Part shown: one piece after another, positions 35,087-43,950 of the stretch
Layout of the letters: every line of letters begins with the position of its first letter
How positions within the stretch are numbered: position 1 is the first letter of the stretch
Assembly (NCBI RefSeq): GCF_034350045.1
Contig: NZ_CP133781.1
Span: 5,320,501 to 5,384,500, forward strand
Reading direction: 5' to 3'
Length of the DNA stretch: 64,000 nt
Source: Pseudomonas sp. CCI4.2
GTDB taxonomy: Bacteria; Pseudomonadota; Gammaproteobacteria; Pseudomonadales; Pseudomonadaceae
Made by a program: the position numbers and the translations under genes
The notes under the pieces: generated by a model
What the model saw: only the letters and a program-made list of their open reading frames with translations
Told to the model about the DNA's origin: nothing
Database searches by the model: none

Positions 35087-35920
35087 TCACATGCGTTGCA
35101 AATCACGTTGCGCGAGCTGCGCAGCGGAGGTGCCAGGGTACTGGGAAACCACTTGTTGCAAGATACCTTTGACCTTATCGGTATGACCGAGACGGCGTTC
35201 GACATCAGCAAGCTTGTATAGAGAGTCAGGTACTTTGGCGTGCTTCGGATACAACTGACTCACTTTAGCGAAGGCCTGACCGGCACCTTGAAGGTCACCT
35301 TTGGCCAGGTTCACTTCACCCAACCAGTACTGAGCGTTGCCCGCGTACTGGCTGTTTGGGTATTTGCGCAGAAAAGCCGTGAAGGCCTGACTGGCTTTGT
35401 CGAAATCCTTGGCTTTGATCAGATCGAAGGCAGCATCGTAATAGATCTTTTCCTTCGCCGGATCGCCCGGTTCCGCGCTTGCCGCCGGAGCCTGCGCTGC
35501 AGGTGCCGTAGGCGCACCACCGGCATTTACATCACCGTTGGCTTGAGAATTGTCGGTAGCTGCTGCGGCAGGTGTTCCGCCCGCTCCAGCTCCAGCAGTG
35601 ATGCGTTGATCAAGTTCTTGATAACGCTCCAATGCTTCCTGCTTCATCCGGTCGATATCGTTCTGTTGAACCTCGACCGTACCGCGTAATTTCGCGATCT
35701 CGTCCTGCATTTGTTGCAGCTGCATGAACAGCTGACCCTGTGCCGAGGCAGGGGTCGCAACCCCTCCCCCGGCATAGGCGCCGGACGTGCCATAACCCGC
35801 TGGCGGATAACTGTTGCTGCTACCAGAGCCAGAATTGTTATCGACCACAGGAACCGCGCCCCAAGCAAAAAGCGGAAGGGCGAGAGTCAAAACGGTTAAA
35901 GCACGACGGCACGTTCGCAT
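35087..35920 (-). CDS. cpoB: CpoB/YbgF, Tol-Pal cell-division coordinator
   Basis: Periplasmic protein that links peptidoglycan synthesis with outer-membrane constriction. The 277-residue protein has a signal peptide (MRTCRRALTVLTLALPLFAWGA), a trimerising coiled coil (about 60-105), a low-complexity Ala/Gly/Pro linker and three TPR units from about residue 155 (DAAFDLIKAKDFDKASQAF). Starts six bp after pal. Confidence 0.95.
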   Translation of the reverse strand: MRTCRRALTVLTLALPLFAWGAVPVVDNNSGSGSSNSYPPAGYGTSGAYAGGGVATPASAQGQLFMQLQQMQDEIAKLRGTVEVQQNDIDRMKQEALERYQELDQRITAGAGAGGTPAAAATDNSQANGDVNAGGAPTAPAAQAPAASAEPGDPAKEKIYYDAAFDLIKAKDFDKASQAFTAFLRKYPNSQYAGNAQYWLGEVNLAKGDLQGAGQAFAKVSQLYPKHAKVPDSLYKLADVERRLGHTDKVKGILQQVVSQYPGTSAAQLAQRDLQRM

Positions 35921-35926
35921 GTCAAA

Positions 35927-36427
35927 TTACTTACGCAGTTCGACGCGACGGTTTTGAGCCCAAGATGCTTCGTCGTTGCCGGTAGCAACTGGACGCTCTT
36001 CACCGTAGGAAACCAATTCCAGCTGTGCTGGGGAAACACCTTGCAGTACCAGGTAGCGTTGAACGGCTTTCGCGCGACGCTCGCCCAGTGCGATGTTGTA
36101 CTCACGAGTACCACGTTCGTCGGTGTTGCCTTCCAGAACGACTTTAGCGCCATTGGCTTTCAAGTCTTTAGCGTGAACGTCCAGGGAACGCATAGCTTCT
36201 GGTTTCAGGTCCGAACTGTCGTATTCGAAGTAGAAAGTGGTGATAGCGCGCAGAGCAGCTTCTTCACTCAGGCTGCCATCAACAGCGCCAGTGTTAGCGC
36301 CGTAACCAGCGTTTGGATCTACAGCAGCGCCTTGGCCAGCGTTATCGCCACCTTTGGACGAGCAACCTACAGCTACAGCCATGGCCAGAGCCAGCGCAGC
36401 AAATTTACCAATCTTCAGCATTTCCAT
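35927..36427 (-). CDS. pal: Peptidoglycan-associated lipoprotein Pal
   Basis: Anchors the outer membrane to peptidoglycan. From ATG 36427 (AGGAG upstream) the 166 residues start with a lipoprotein signal ending VAVGC, then a flexible linker and an OmpA-like domain with GNTDERGTREYNIALGERRA, the diaminopimelate-binding region. Confidence 0.97.
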   Translation of the reverse strand: MEMLKIGKFAALALAMAVAVGCSSKGGDNAGQGAAVDPNAGYGANTGAVDGSLSEEAALRAITTFYFEYDSSDLKPEAMRSLDVHAKDLKANGAKVVLEGNTDERGTREYNIALGERRAKAVQRYLVLQGVSPAQLELVSYGEERPVATGNDEASWAQNRRVELRK

Positions 36428-36480
36428 CGTAAAACTCCTAATGAACCCCAAGTGTGTTAAGCAAAACGTGTAGCGCCGCG

Positions 36481-37782
36481 TCAGTTCAGGTAAGGGGACC
36501 AGGAAGGTTCTCTGACTTCGCCTTGAGCGGTAGGAAGCTGGACCCTTACGCGTCCGTTAATGGACACGAGCATCAAGACTCCCCGGCCCTGCTGGCGGGT
36601 GGCGTAGATTACCATGGTGCCGTTGGGCGCGACAGTAGGCGACTCATCAAGGTTGCTGTCTGTGAGGATTTTTAATGTGCCGCGCTGCAAATCCTGCACT
36701 GCTACCTTGAAATTTGTGAAGCCGTCCTGACGGTGAATCATTACCAGCGTCTTTTCATCCGCTGACAATTTCGGGTTGGCGTTGTAGTTACCGATGAACG
36801 TTACGCGCTCGGCACCACCACCATTAATGCTGGTTTTATAGATCTGTGGCTTACCACCACGGTCTGACGTGAAGTACAGCGTCGAGCCGTCCTTACCGAA
36901 AAACGGTTCGGTATCAATGGCCGAATCATTGGTCACGCGGGTGATTTGGCGACTGGCCAACGTCATGACATAAATTTCCGGGTTGCCGTCTTTGGAAAGC
37001 ACGAAGGCCAACTTGGTGCCATCCGGGGACCATGCAGGCGCACCGTTGATGCCTTCAAAGTTAGTCACCTGCTCGCGGCGACCGGTATCGATATGCTGGA
37101 TGAAGATACGCGGACGCTTCTGCTCGAACGACACATAGGCAATACGTTTGCCATCCGGCGCGAATCGCGGCGACAGAATCGGCTCGCGCGATTGCAACAA
37201 GGTCACGGCACGAGCGCCATCGTAATCAGAACGCTGCAAGGTAAACCGCGTGTTGTCGACAGAGAAACGTTCAGCGGTTACATAAAGGAGGCGCGTTGAA
37301 AACGCACCTTTGATGCCTGTTAGTTTTTCGAATGCCTGATCAGCGATGTAGTGCGCCATGTCACGCAATTGGTCGGTGGTGCCAGAAACGTTACCCGTCA
37401 TCACCTGTTGCTCGGTGGCAACGTTAAACAACGCGTACTGAATCTGCAGACGACCGCCCGAAGGAACGATGCTGCCGACCATCACGTATTGAGCGCCAAG
37501 CGCTTTCCAGTCGCGATAAATGATTTCACTGGCCTGGGTCGGCAAGCTGATCATGTTCTGCTTTGCCAACGGCGAGTAATAACCTGAGTTACGCAGGTCG
37601 TTACTGATGATGTCGGCCATGTCCTCGGGCAAGACGGCACCGCCTTGCAACCCGAACGGAACGACCGCTATCGGCGCAGCGCGGTCACTACCGGTGGTGA
37701 CCATGATGTTCTTTTCATCTGCTGCGGCCATTCCCGCCATACAGCAAAGAACGATAAGCAGTCCTCGAAAAATGTTAATCAC
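36481..37782 (-). CDS. tolB: TolB periplasmic beta-propeller
   Basis: Binds Pal and TolA in the trans-envelope Tol-Pal machine. The 433-residue protein has a signal peptide (MINIFRGLLIVLCCMAGMAAA), an N-terminal alpha/beta domain and a six-bladed propeller with repeated SPDG/APDGK turns. It starts at a GTG that overlaps the tolA stop (GTGA). Confidence 0.96.
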   Translation of the reverse strand: MINIFRGLLIVLCCMAGMAAADEKNIMVTTGSDRAAPIAVVPFGLQGGAVLPEDMADIISNDLRNSGYYSPLAKQNMISLPTQASEIIYRDWKALGAQYVMVGSIVPSGGRLQIQYALFNVATEQQVMTGNVSGTTDQLRDMAHYIADQAFEKLTGIKGAFSTRLLYVTAERFSVDNTRFTLQRSDYDGARAVTLLQSREPILSPRFAPDGKRIAYVSFEQKRPRIFIQHIDTGRREQVTNFEGINGAPAWSPDGTKLAFVLSKDGNPEIYVMTLASRQITRVTNDSAIDTEPFFGKDGSTLYFTSDRGGKPQIYKTSINGGGAERVTFIGNYNANPKLSADEKTLVMIHRQDGFTNFKVAVQDLQRGTLKILTDSNLDESPTVAPNGTMVIYATRQQGRGVLMLVSINGRVRVQLPTAQGEVREPSWSPYLN

Positions 37783-38870
37783 AAGGCTAGATCCTCAGGT
37801 GTGAATGTCATCTTGAATGAACGGTAGGGGTTGAAATCACTCGGTTTCAGACCCTGCATTTCTGTCAATCGACCAATATTTTTAACTGCCGCCACCGCTG
37901 AGCTATCAAACGGCGCGTCTCCGCTGGACTTAAGGACACTGACCGAAGTCACTGTTCCGTCAGGCAACATCCCAATGTGCAACACAACGACCATGCCTTT
38001 TCTTGCTGAAGGCGGTCGAGCCCAGCCTTCGGCAGCGCGTGAACGTATCAGGTCATCAAAATTGCCCGCCGTCTCGTCGCCCTGCTCATCTGCCAACGCC
38101 TGTTGCCGTTCCGTTTTATCGGAAAGCAAATCAGCCAAGGCTGCGGCTTTTTGATCTTCATTCGATTTCCGAGCAGCGTCTTGCTGTTTCTTGGCCGCAT
38201 CGGCTGTGGACTTTTTCTTGGCGTCCGCTATGGCTTTCTTCTTCGCATCGTCAGCCGCTTTTTTCTTCGCGTCTTCCACTGCTTGTTTCTTCGCGTCGTC
38301 TGCAGCCTGTTTTTTAGCGTCGTCAACCGCGGCTTTTTTCGCGTCTTCTTCAGCTTTTTTCTTGGCGTCGTCTTCGGCTTTTTTCTTGGCTATATCCGCC
38401 GCTTGCTTCTCTTCAACTTTTTTAGCTTCCGCTACCTTTTTGGCTTCATCGGCTTTCTTGGCGTCGTCTGCCTTTTTCGCCTCAGCTTTGGCTGCGTCGG
38501 CTTTTTTCGACTCTTCAGCTTTTTGATCTTCGGCTTTTTGAGCCGCGTCTTCTGCGGTTTGTTCCGCAGCTTTCACAGCATCTTGTTTTAGCTGCTCGAT
38601 TTTTTTCTTTTCCAACTGTTCGGTTTCAGTCTGTCGGGCGGCCGTTTTTTGCGCTTCACCAGCAATTTTCTGATTGGTCTGGACTGTTGCACGGCTTTTG
38701 GATTTCAGCTGATACAGGGTCGCTTGAACAATAGGCTTGGATTCCGGCAAATCCGGGGTCATGGCAAAGCTGACGAAGAGCATCCCAAATATCAGGATAT
38801 GCAGGGCCACTGCCCAAACGCTAGGCCAGAAGAAGCTCTCCGAGGCGGACGGCTCTCGCTGTTGGTGCAT
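37779..38870 (-). CDS. tolA: TolA
   Basis: Spans the periplasm and couples TolQR energy to Pal. One N-terminal membrane helix (about 14-35), a long Lys/Ala/Glu-rich helical domain (about 60-255, many AKKKAEDDAKK-type repeats) and a globular C-terminal domain with TonB-like KSSGDAPFDSSAV. 363 residues. Its start overlaps the tolR stop by one base (TGATG). Confidence 0.95.
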   Translation of the reverse strand: MHQQREPSASESFFWPSVWAVALHILIFGMLFVSFAMTPDLPESKPIVQATLYQLKSKSRATVQTNQKIAGEAQKTAARQTETEQLEKKKIEQLKQDAVKAAEQTAEDAAQKAEDQKAEESKKADAAKAEAKKADDAKKADEAKKVAEAKKVEEKQAADIAKKKAEDDAKKKAEEDAKKAAVDDAKKQAADDAKKQAVEDAKKKAADDAKKKAIADAKKKSTADAAKKQQDAARKSNEDQKAAALADLLSDKTERQQALADEQGDETAGNFDDLIRSRAAEGWARPPSARKGMVVVLHIGMLPDGTVTSVSVLKSSGDAPFDSSAVAAVKNIGRLTEMQGLKPSDFNPYRSFKMTFTPEDLAL

Positions 38871-39334
38871 CAGGGCGCCTCGGTAATCAAGCCAACATTA
38901 CCGACCCCTGCTTTCTGCAGCCCACCCATTGCGCCCATTACAGAGCCGTAATCAACGGTTTTGTCGCCACGGATAAAGACCTGCGTCTGCTTGCCGCCTT
39001 CACGACCGGCCTTGATGATTTTGGTCACCGCGTCAGTCATCTGCGGCAAGGTCATGGCCTTGTCCTGCTGTTTTTCGGTATCGACTTCACTGCCAAGGTT
39101 CCAGTAATAGGTCTTGTCAGCTTTGATCGAAATGGTCAAAACCTGGGTGTTGTTGTCCTGCGGCAAGGCCTCACTGGAGACTTTGGGCAGATCGACTTTC
39201 ACACCTTGGTTGAGCATCGGAGCGGTAACCATGAAGATGACCAGCAATACCAACATCACGTCGATGTAAGGCACTACGTTCATTTCGGCAACCGGCTTGC
39301 GGCGTTTGCGACGAACTCGAGCGATTAAAGCCAT
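38870..39334 (-). CDS. tolR: TolR
   Basis: ExbD/TolR-family inner-membrane protein that forms the proton channel with TolQ. 154 residues; the single membrane helix carries the conserved aspartate (VPYIDVMLVLLVIFMV, D about 25). C-terminal periplasmic domain with FIRGDKTVDYG. Confidence 0.96.
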   Translation of the reverse strand: MALIARVRRKRRKPVAEMNVVPYIDVMLVLLVIFMVTAPMLNQGVKVDLPKVSSEALPQDNNTQVLTISIKADKTYYWNLGSEVDTEKQQDKAMTLPQMTDAVTKIIKAGREGGKQTQVFIRGDKTVDYGSVMGAMGGLQKAGVGNVGLITEAP

Positions 39335-39348
39335 GAAGGATTACCTGC

Positions 39349-40044
39349 TCACTCTTCGCTGGTGTGCACTTTACGGTGCAGGATCGCCTGAAATTCATCG
39401 GCGAACGTGTAGTAACGATTGATCAACGTTTCGCTGCGAGCAGAGAAGCGGTTGTAGGCGATTACTGCGGGGATGGCGGCGAACAGACCAATAGCGGTAG
39501 CGACCAGAGCTTCCGAGATACCCGGCGCAACCGTCGCCAGAGTGGCCTGTTGCACAGTGGCCAGACCACGGAAGGAGTTCATGATCCCCCATACGGTACC
39601 GAACAGGCCGATATAGGGACTGGTGGAACCCACCGTCGCCAGAAACGGCAAACTCTGTTCGAGTTTTTCTTCTTCGCGAGAAATGGCGACGCGCATGGCC
39701 CGAGCCACACCTTCCATCACAGCATCAGGGTCGACGCCTGGCTGCTGACGCAGACGGGAAAACTCTTTAAAGCCTGCACGGAAGATTTGCTCAACACCCG
39801 AATCAGGGTCCGGGTTGCTGCCAGCCTGACGGTAGAGCTTGGACAGATCGATACCCGACCAGAAGCGCTCTTCAAAGCTCTCCAGTGCCCGACGAGCCGC
39901 GCGTATCATACTGCTACGCTGAAAGATCATGATCCAGGAGGTGATTGAAGCACCCACCAAAATCAGCATGACCAACTGAACAACGATGCTGGCATTGCTG
40001 ACCATACTCCACATGGAGGAATGGTCGACTACGTTAGCTTCCAC
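39349..40044 (-). CDS. tolQ: TolQ
   Basis: ExbB/TolQ-family ion-driven motor subunit. 231 residues with three membrane helices; helix 2-3 region TSPYIGLFGTVWGIMNSFRG and ATAIGLFAAIPAVIAYNRF are the family signatures. Overlaps the end of ybgC by 11 bp. Confidence 0.97.
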   Translation of the reverse strand: MEANVVDHSSMWSMVSNASIVVQLVMLILVGASITSWIMIFQRSSMIRAARRALESFEERFWSGIDLSKLYRQAGSNPDPDSGVEQIFRAGFKEFSRLRQQPGVDPDAVMEGVARAMRVAISREEEKLEQSLPFLATVGSTSPYIGLFGTVWGIMNSFRGLATVQQATLATVAPGISEALVATAIGLFAAIPAVIAYNRFSARSETLINRYYTFADEFQAILHRKVHTSEE

Positions 40045-40501
40045 GCGCTATCTCCTGCTCTAAATGTGTACCCGCGCCGCCCTGGTCGGCAAAGGCCGCA
40101 CGCAAAGCTTCGGGAATGGCCCGGGGTTTCAAACTGTCGGCGCGCACACACGCCACCAAAAACTTTCCTTCGCAAAGCAGCGTTTCGTCCGCAGCCAATC
40201 TGACCTGTTGACGAAATCGCAGGCTGGCGCGGTTCAACTCAATGACTTCAACGCTTATCAACAGCTCATCGTCCAATCGCGCCGGCTTGTGATAACGCGC
40301 CTCGCAGGAATGAACGACAAACAACAGATCGTCCCCTACCAGCTGCGACTGGGCAAAACCCAACGCTCGTAGCTGCTCGGTTCGAGCCCGCTCCATGAAT
40401 TTCAAATAGTTAACGTAATAAACGATGCCGCCCGCATCGGTGTCCTCGTAATAAACGCGACAGCGATGGACGAATGACTGAACCCCGTTTTGCGCGCGCA
40501 T
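40034..40501 (-). CDS. ybgC: YbgC acyl-CoA thioesterase
   Basis: Hot-dog-fold thioesterase that is always the first gene of the tol-pal cluster. 155 residues with the active-site stretch YYEDTDAGGIVYYVNYLKFM. It overlaps tolQ, so the whole ybgC-tolQRAB-pal-cpoB run is read as one operon. Confidence 0.94.
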   Translation of the reverse strand: MRAQNGVQSFVHRCRVYYEDTDAGGIVYYVNYLKFMERARTEQLRALGFAQSQLVGDDLLFVVHSCEARYHKPARLDDELLISVEVIELNRASLRFRQQVRLAADETLLCEGKFLVACVRADSLKPRAIPEALRAAFADQGGAGTHLEQEIARGS

Positions 40502-40640
40502 ACTCTAGTGCTTACTCCTCGGAATGCCAATCCGCCAGACAACTGTTTTTCATTTTTTGCCGCTTAATGTTGGTCTGATCAGCGCATCTGCCTGTCAGAC
40601 CACCAAAACCCCGAATAAATCAGCACCTTGTGCGTTTTAT

Positions 40641-41696
40641 TTAATCGTCTGCGTCATCAACAAAATCACTGGCGACGGGCATGTCGCCCATTCGCGATGG
40701 AATGTTCAATCCAAAGTGCAGGTACGCGTGTCGAGTGACGACCCGACCACGCGGGGTACGCATGATATAGCCTTGTTGGATCAAATAGGGCTCAAGAACA
40801 TCTTCAATGGTATGGCGCTCTTCGCTGATGGCGGCAGCTAAGCTGTCGACACCCACCGGACCACCGTCAAACTTCTCGATCATGGTCAACAGCAGACGTC
40901 TGTCCTGGTGATCGAAGCCACGCTCATCGACATCGAGCAGGTTCAATGCCAGGTCAGCAGTTGCTTTTGAGATGTGACCGTTGCCCCGAACTTCTGCGTA
41001 ATCTCGCACCCGACGAAGCAGTCGATTGGCGATTCGCGGCGTGCCCCGGGCACGACGGGCAATTTCAAAAGCGCCCTCTGCTTCAATCGGCAACCCCAGG
41101 ATACCGGCCGAGCGGGTGACAATCGTGGCCAAGTCTGCGGTGTTATAGAACTCGAGACGCTGGACAATACCGAAGCGGTCACGCAACGGGTTAGTCAACA
41201 TGCCTGCACGGGTGGTAGCCCCCACCAGCGTAAACGGCGGCAAATCCAGCTTGATCGAGCGCGCGGCAGGACCTTCGCCGATCATGATGTCAAGCTGGAA
41301 ATCTTCCATGGCCGGGTACAGCACTTCCTCGACGATAGGCGAAAGCCGATGAATCTCGTCGATGAACAGCACGTCGTTGGGTTCAAGATTGGTCAGAATC
41401 GCTGCGAGATCACCTGGGCGTTCCAACACCGGCCCGGAGGTGCTCTTGATCGAGACGCCCATTTCTTGGGCAATGATATGCGCCAACGTGGTTTTGCCCA
41501 GACCGGGCGGTCCGAAAATCAACGTGTGGTCCAGTGCTTCGTTGCGGCCTCGCGCAGCTTGGATGAATAGCTCCATCTGCTCGCGCACCACCGGCTGACC
41601 AATATAGTCGGCCAAGCTCAGCGGACGAATTGCACGGTCCAATTGTTCATCCCGGTCGCGGCCGGTAGCGGTTATCAAGCGGTCAGCGTCGATCAC
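40641..41696 (-). CDS. ruvB: RuvB, Holliday-junction branch-migration ATPase
   Basis: Hexameric AAA+ motor for branch migration. 351 residues with Walker A GPPGLGKTTLA, Walker B LFIDEIHRL, sensor region GATTRAGMLTNPLRDRFG and a C-terminal winged helix (GYIMRTPRGRVVTRHAYLHF). GTG start immediately after the ruvA stop. Confidence 0.98.
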   Translation of the reverse strand: MIDADRLITATGRDRDEQLDRAIRPLSLADYIGQPVVREQMELFIQAARGRNEALDHTLIFGPPGLGKTTLAHIIAQEMGVSIKSTSGPVLERPGDLAAILTNLEPNDVLFIDEIHRLSPIVEEVLYPAMEDFQLDIMIGEGPAARSIKLDLPPFTLVGATTRAGMLTNPLRDRFGIVQRLEFYNTADLATIVTRSAGILGLPIEAEGAFEIARRARGTPRIANRLLRRVRDYAEVRGNGHISKATADLALNLLDVDERGFDHQDRRLLLTMIEKFDGGPVGVDSLAAAISEERHTIEDVLEPYLIQQGYIMRTPRGRVVTRHAYLHFGLNIPSRMGDMPVASDFVDDADD

Positions 41697-42305
41697 TTAA
41701 GCCATTCCCTTCAAAGCACGTCGAATCAGGTCTTCGCTGCTCAAGTTTTTATCTTTGATCGCAGAAACCGCCTTACTGGCTTCCTGAGGCTTATAGCCCA
41801 GGGAAATCAAAGCGCTGACGGCATCGGATTCAGCACTGGCCACCTGTGGCGCTGCAGTAGGACCATTGGAGACCAAGGTGAAACTACCGGGTACCGATTC
41901 CCACGCTTTGAATCGATCCTTGAGTTCGACCAACAAGCGTTCGGCAGTTTTTTTGCCGACCCCAGGGATTCGAGTCAAGGCAGAAGTATCCTGCGCCTGA
42001 ACGCAACGAACCAGCTCATCCACTTCCAGCCCCGACATCAGCGCCAACGCCAGTTTCGGACCTACGCCATTAAGACGAATCAGCTCACGAAACAGTTCAC
42101 GCTCACGCTTTTCAAAAAAGCCGTACAGCAGATGGGCGTCCTCACGAACCACCAGATGGGTGTGCAAGGTCACAGGCTCGCCCAAATGAGGCAGGCGATA
42201 CAACGTACTCATCGGCACTTCCAGCTCATAGCCGACGCCGTTGACATCCAGAACCAGATGCGGCGGCTGTTTTTCAACCAGAAAACCGCGTAACCGTCCA
42301 ATCAC
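41697..42305 (-). CDS. ruvA: RuvA, Holliday-junction-binding subunit
   Basis: Tetramer that holds the junction for RuvB. 202 residues: OB fold (MIGRLRGFLVEKQPPHLVLD), two helix-hairpin-helix motifs (LNGVGPKLALALM; IPGVGKKTAERLLVEL) and the C-terminal RuvB-binding domain. GTG start with AAGGA eight bases upstream. Confidence 0.97.
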   Translation of the reverse strand: MIGRLRGFLVEKQPPHLVLDVNGVGYELEVPMSTLYRLPHLGEPVTLHTHLVVREDAHLLYGFFEKRERELFRELIRLNGVGPKLALALMSGLEVDELVRCVQAQDTSALTRIPGVGKKTAERLLVELKDRFKAWESVPGSFTLVSNGPTAAPQVASAESDAVSALISLGYKPQEASKAVSAIKDKNLSSEDLIRRALKGMA

Positions 42306-42416
42306 GTATCAGATCCTTTCTTATGGTCAGCCGCAGCCATCAGGCTGACACAAATAATGGTCGCCATCATTACAGGAGTGACGCAACCATGGGAAAAAAG
42401 TTAAGCGAATGATGCA

Positions 42417-42941
42417 TCAGAGACGCAAACGACCGCTGCGACTGCGGGCAGCACTTAATCCATGAGGAATAAGGCTCGAACGGGTGTGCGCATGACACAG
42501 CGCAATGGCCAGCGCGTCTGACGCATCAATCTGAGGTTTTTGGGTCAGCTTCAATAAATGCATGACCATCATCATCACCTGCTCTTTATTGGCCCCACCT
42601 GTTCCCGCCACTGCCTGCTTGACCTGGGTGGCCGTGTATTCAGCAATTTCCAGACTTTCTTCGGCGCCCGCCACAATCGCAGCGCCTCGCGCCTGCCCAA
42701 GTTTGAGCGCCGAATCGGCGTTACGCGCCATAAATACTTTTTCGATGCCCATGGTCACTGGACCGTACGTCTGAATGACTTCCCGAACGCCTCGATAGAC
42801 AATTTGTAACCGTTCATGCAGCAGACCACTGCCGGTCCGAATACAACCCGATGCCACGTACACGCAGCCGCGGCCGGTGTCCCGCACTACGCCATAGCCG
42901 GTAATTCGCGAACCGGGGTCGATACCAAGGATAAGAGTCAT
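42417..42941 (-). CDS. ruvC: RuvC, Holliday-junction resolvase
   Basis: Endonuclease that cuts the junction. 174 residues with the four acidic active-site positions: D7 in LGIDPGSRITG, E in GIEKVFMARN, and the pair in IDASDALAIALCH. Upstream of ruvA. Confidence 0.97.
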   Translation of the reverse strand: MTLILGIDPGSRITGYGVVRDTGRGCVYVASGCIRTGSGLLHERLQIVYRGVREVIQTYGPVTMGIEKVFMARNADSALKLGQARGAAIVAGAEESLEIAEYTATQVKQAVAGTGGANKEQVMMMVMHLLKLTQKPQIDASDALAIALCHAHTRSSLIPHGLSAARSRSGRLRL

Positions 42942-43066
42942 AACGCCTGCAGCTTAAGAAGTGACGCACAATTAGCGCAGCATAAAGGCAGAAACCGGAA
43001 GCCGATAGCGATGTGAGTACCGCGGCTTCGCCCCTCCTGCTTCAAGAACGCACTGATAGCGATTGA

Positions 43067-43813
43067 TCAGCCGAGCTGCTCCAGAACGTCGTCTGGAATT
43101 TCCGCATTGGAGTAGACGCTTTGCACGTCGTCCAGATCTTCAAGCATGTCGATCAACTTGAGCACTTTTTCTGCAGTGTCGAGATCAAGCACGGCACTCG
43201 TGGTGGGCAACATGACGATCTCTGCGTCGGCGGCCTTAAAACCTGCGGACTCCAGCGCATTACGCACGGCATAGAAACCGGTGAACGAGGTGAAGACGTC
43301 AATCGAGCCATCGTCGTTGCTCACCACATCATCGGCGTCCGCTTCCATCGCAGCCTCTATCAGGGCGTCTTCATCAACACCTGCCGCAAAAGAGATTTGC
43401 CCCTTGCGGTCGAAGAGATAAGCCACCGAGCCGTCGGTCCCGAGATTACCACCGCATTTGACGAACGCATGACGCACGGCCGCGGCAGTGCGGTTACGGC
43501 TGTCGGTCATGGTTTCGACCATAATCGCTACACCACCTGGACCGTAGCCCTCGTAGCCAAGCTCTTCGACATCATCACCTTCGGCAGCGCCGGCGCCACG
43601 GGCGACAGCACGATCGATGGTGTCACGGGTCATGTTGGCGCCCAACGCTTTGTCCAACGCCAGCCGCAAGCGTGGATTAGTGCCTGGATCGCCACCACCC
43701 TGACGTGCTGCGACGGTCAGTTCACGGATCCACTTGGTGAAAATCTTGCCTTTCTTGGCATCCTGACGCTCTTTGCGGTGCTTTATGTTCGCCCACTTAG
43801 AATGACCTGCCAT
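43067..43813 (-). CDS. YebC/PmpR-family protein
   Basis: 248 residues starting MAGHSKWANIKHRKERQDAKKGKIF, the YebC signature, with GYGPGGVAIMVE in the middle. Members act as DNA-binding regulators (PmpR in P. aeruginosa) and, as recently proposed, as helpers of translation at proline runs. Usual place before ruvC. Confidence 0.95.
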   Translation of the reverse strand: MAGHSKWANIKHRKERQDAKKGKIFTKWIRELTVAARQGGGDPGTNPRLRLALDKALGANMTRDTIDRAVARGAGAAEGDDVEELGYEGYGPGGVAIMVETMTDSRNRTAAAVRHAFVKCGGNLGTDGSVAYLFDRKGQISFAAGVDEDALIEAAMEADADDVVSNDDGSIDVFTSFTGFYAVRNALESAGFKAADAEIVMLPTTSAVLDLDTAEKVLKLIDMLEDLDDVQSVYSNAEIPDDVLEQLG

Positions 43814-43950
43814 CTCTCGCTCCGAATTCTTTTAAAACGCTCACACTCTTTGCCGGCTAAACGCGGGCAAAAGCTCAACTATTCTGTGGCCGGATGGATC
43901 GGGGCGCAGCAACACGGGCTTTCACCCAGGCGATGCGCCCGGCTCGGCTA

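Noticed and set aside
38103..38591. Phe/Leu-rich frame opposite tolA
   Set aside because: Mirror of the Lys/Ala-rich repeats of TolA; low complexity only.
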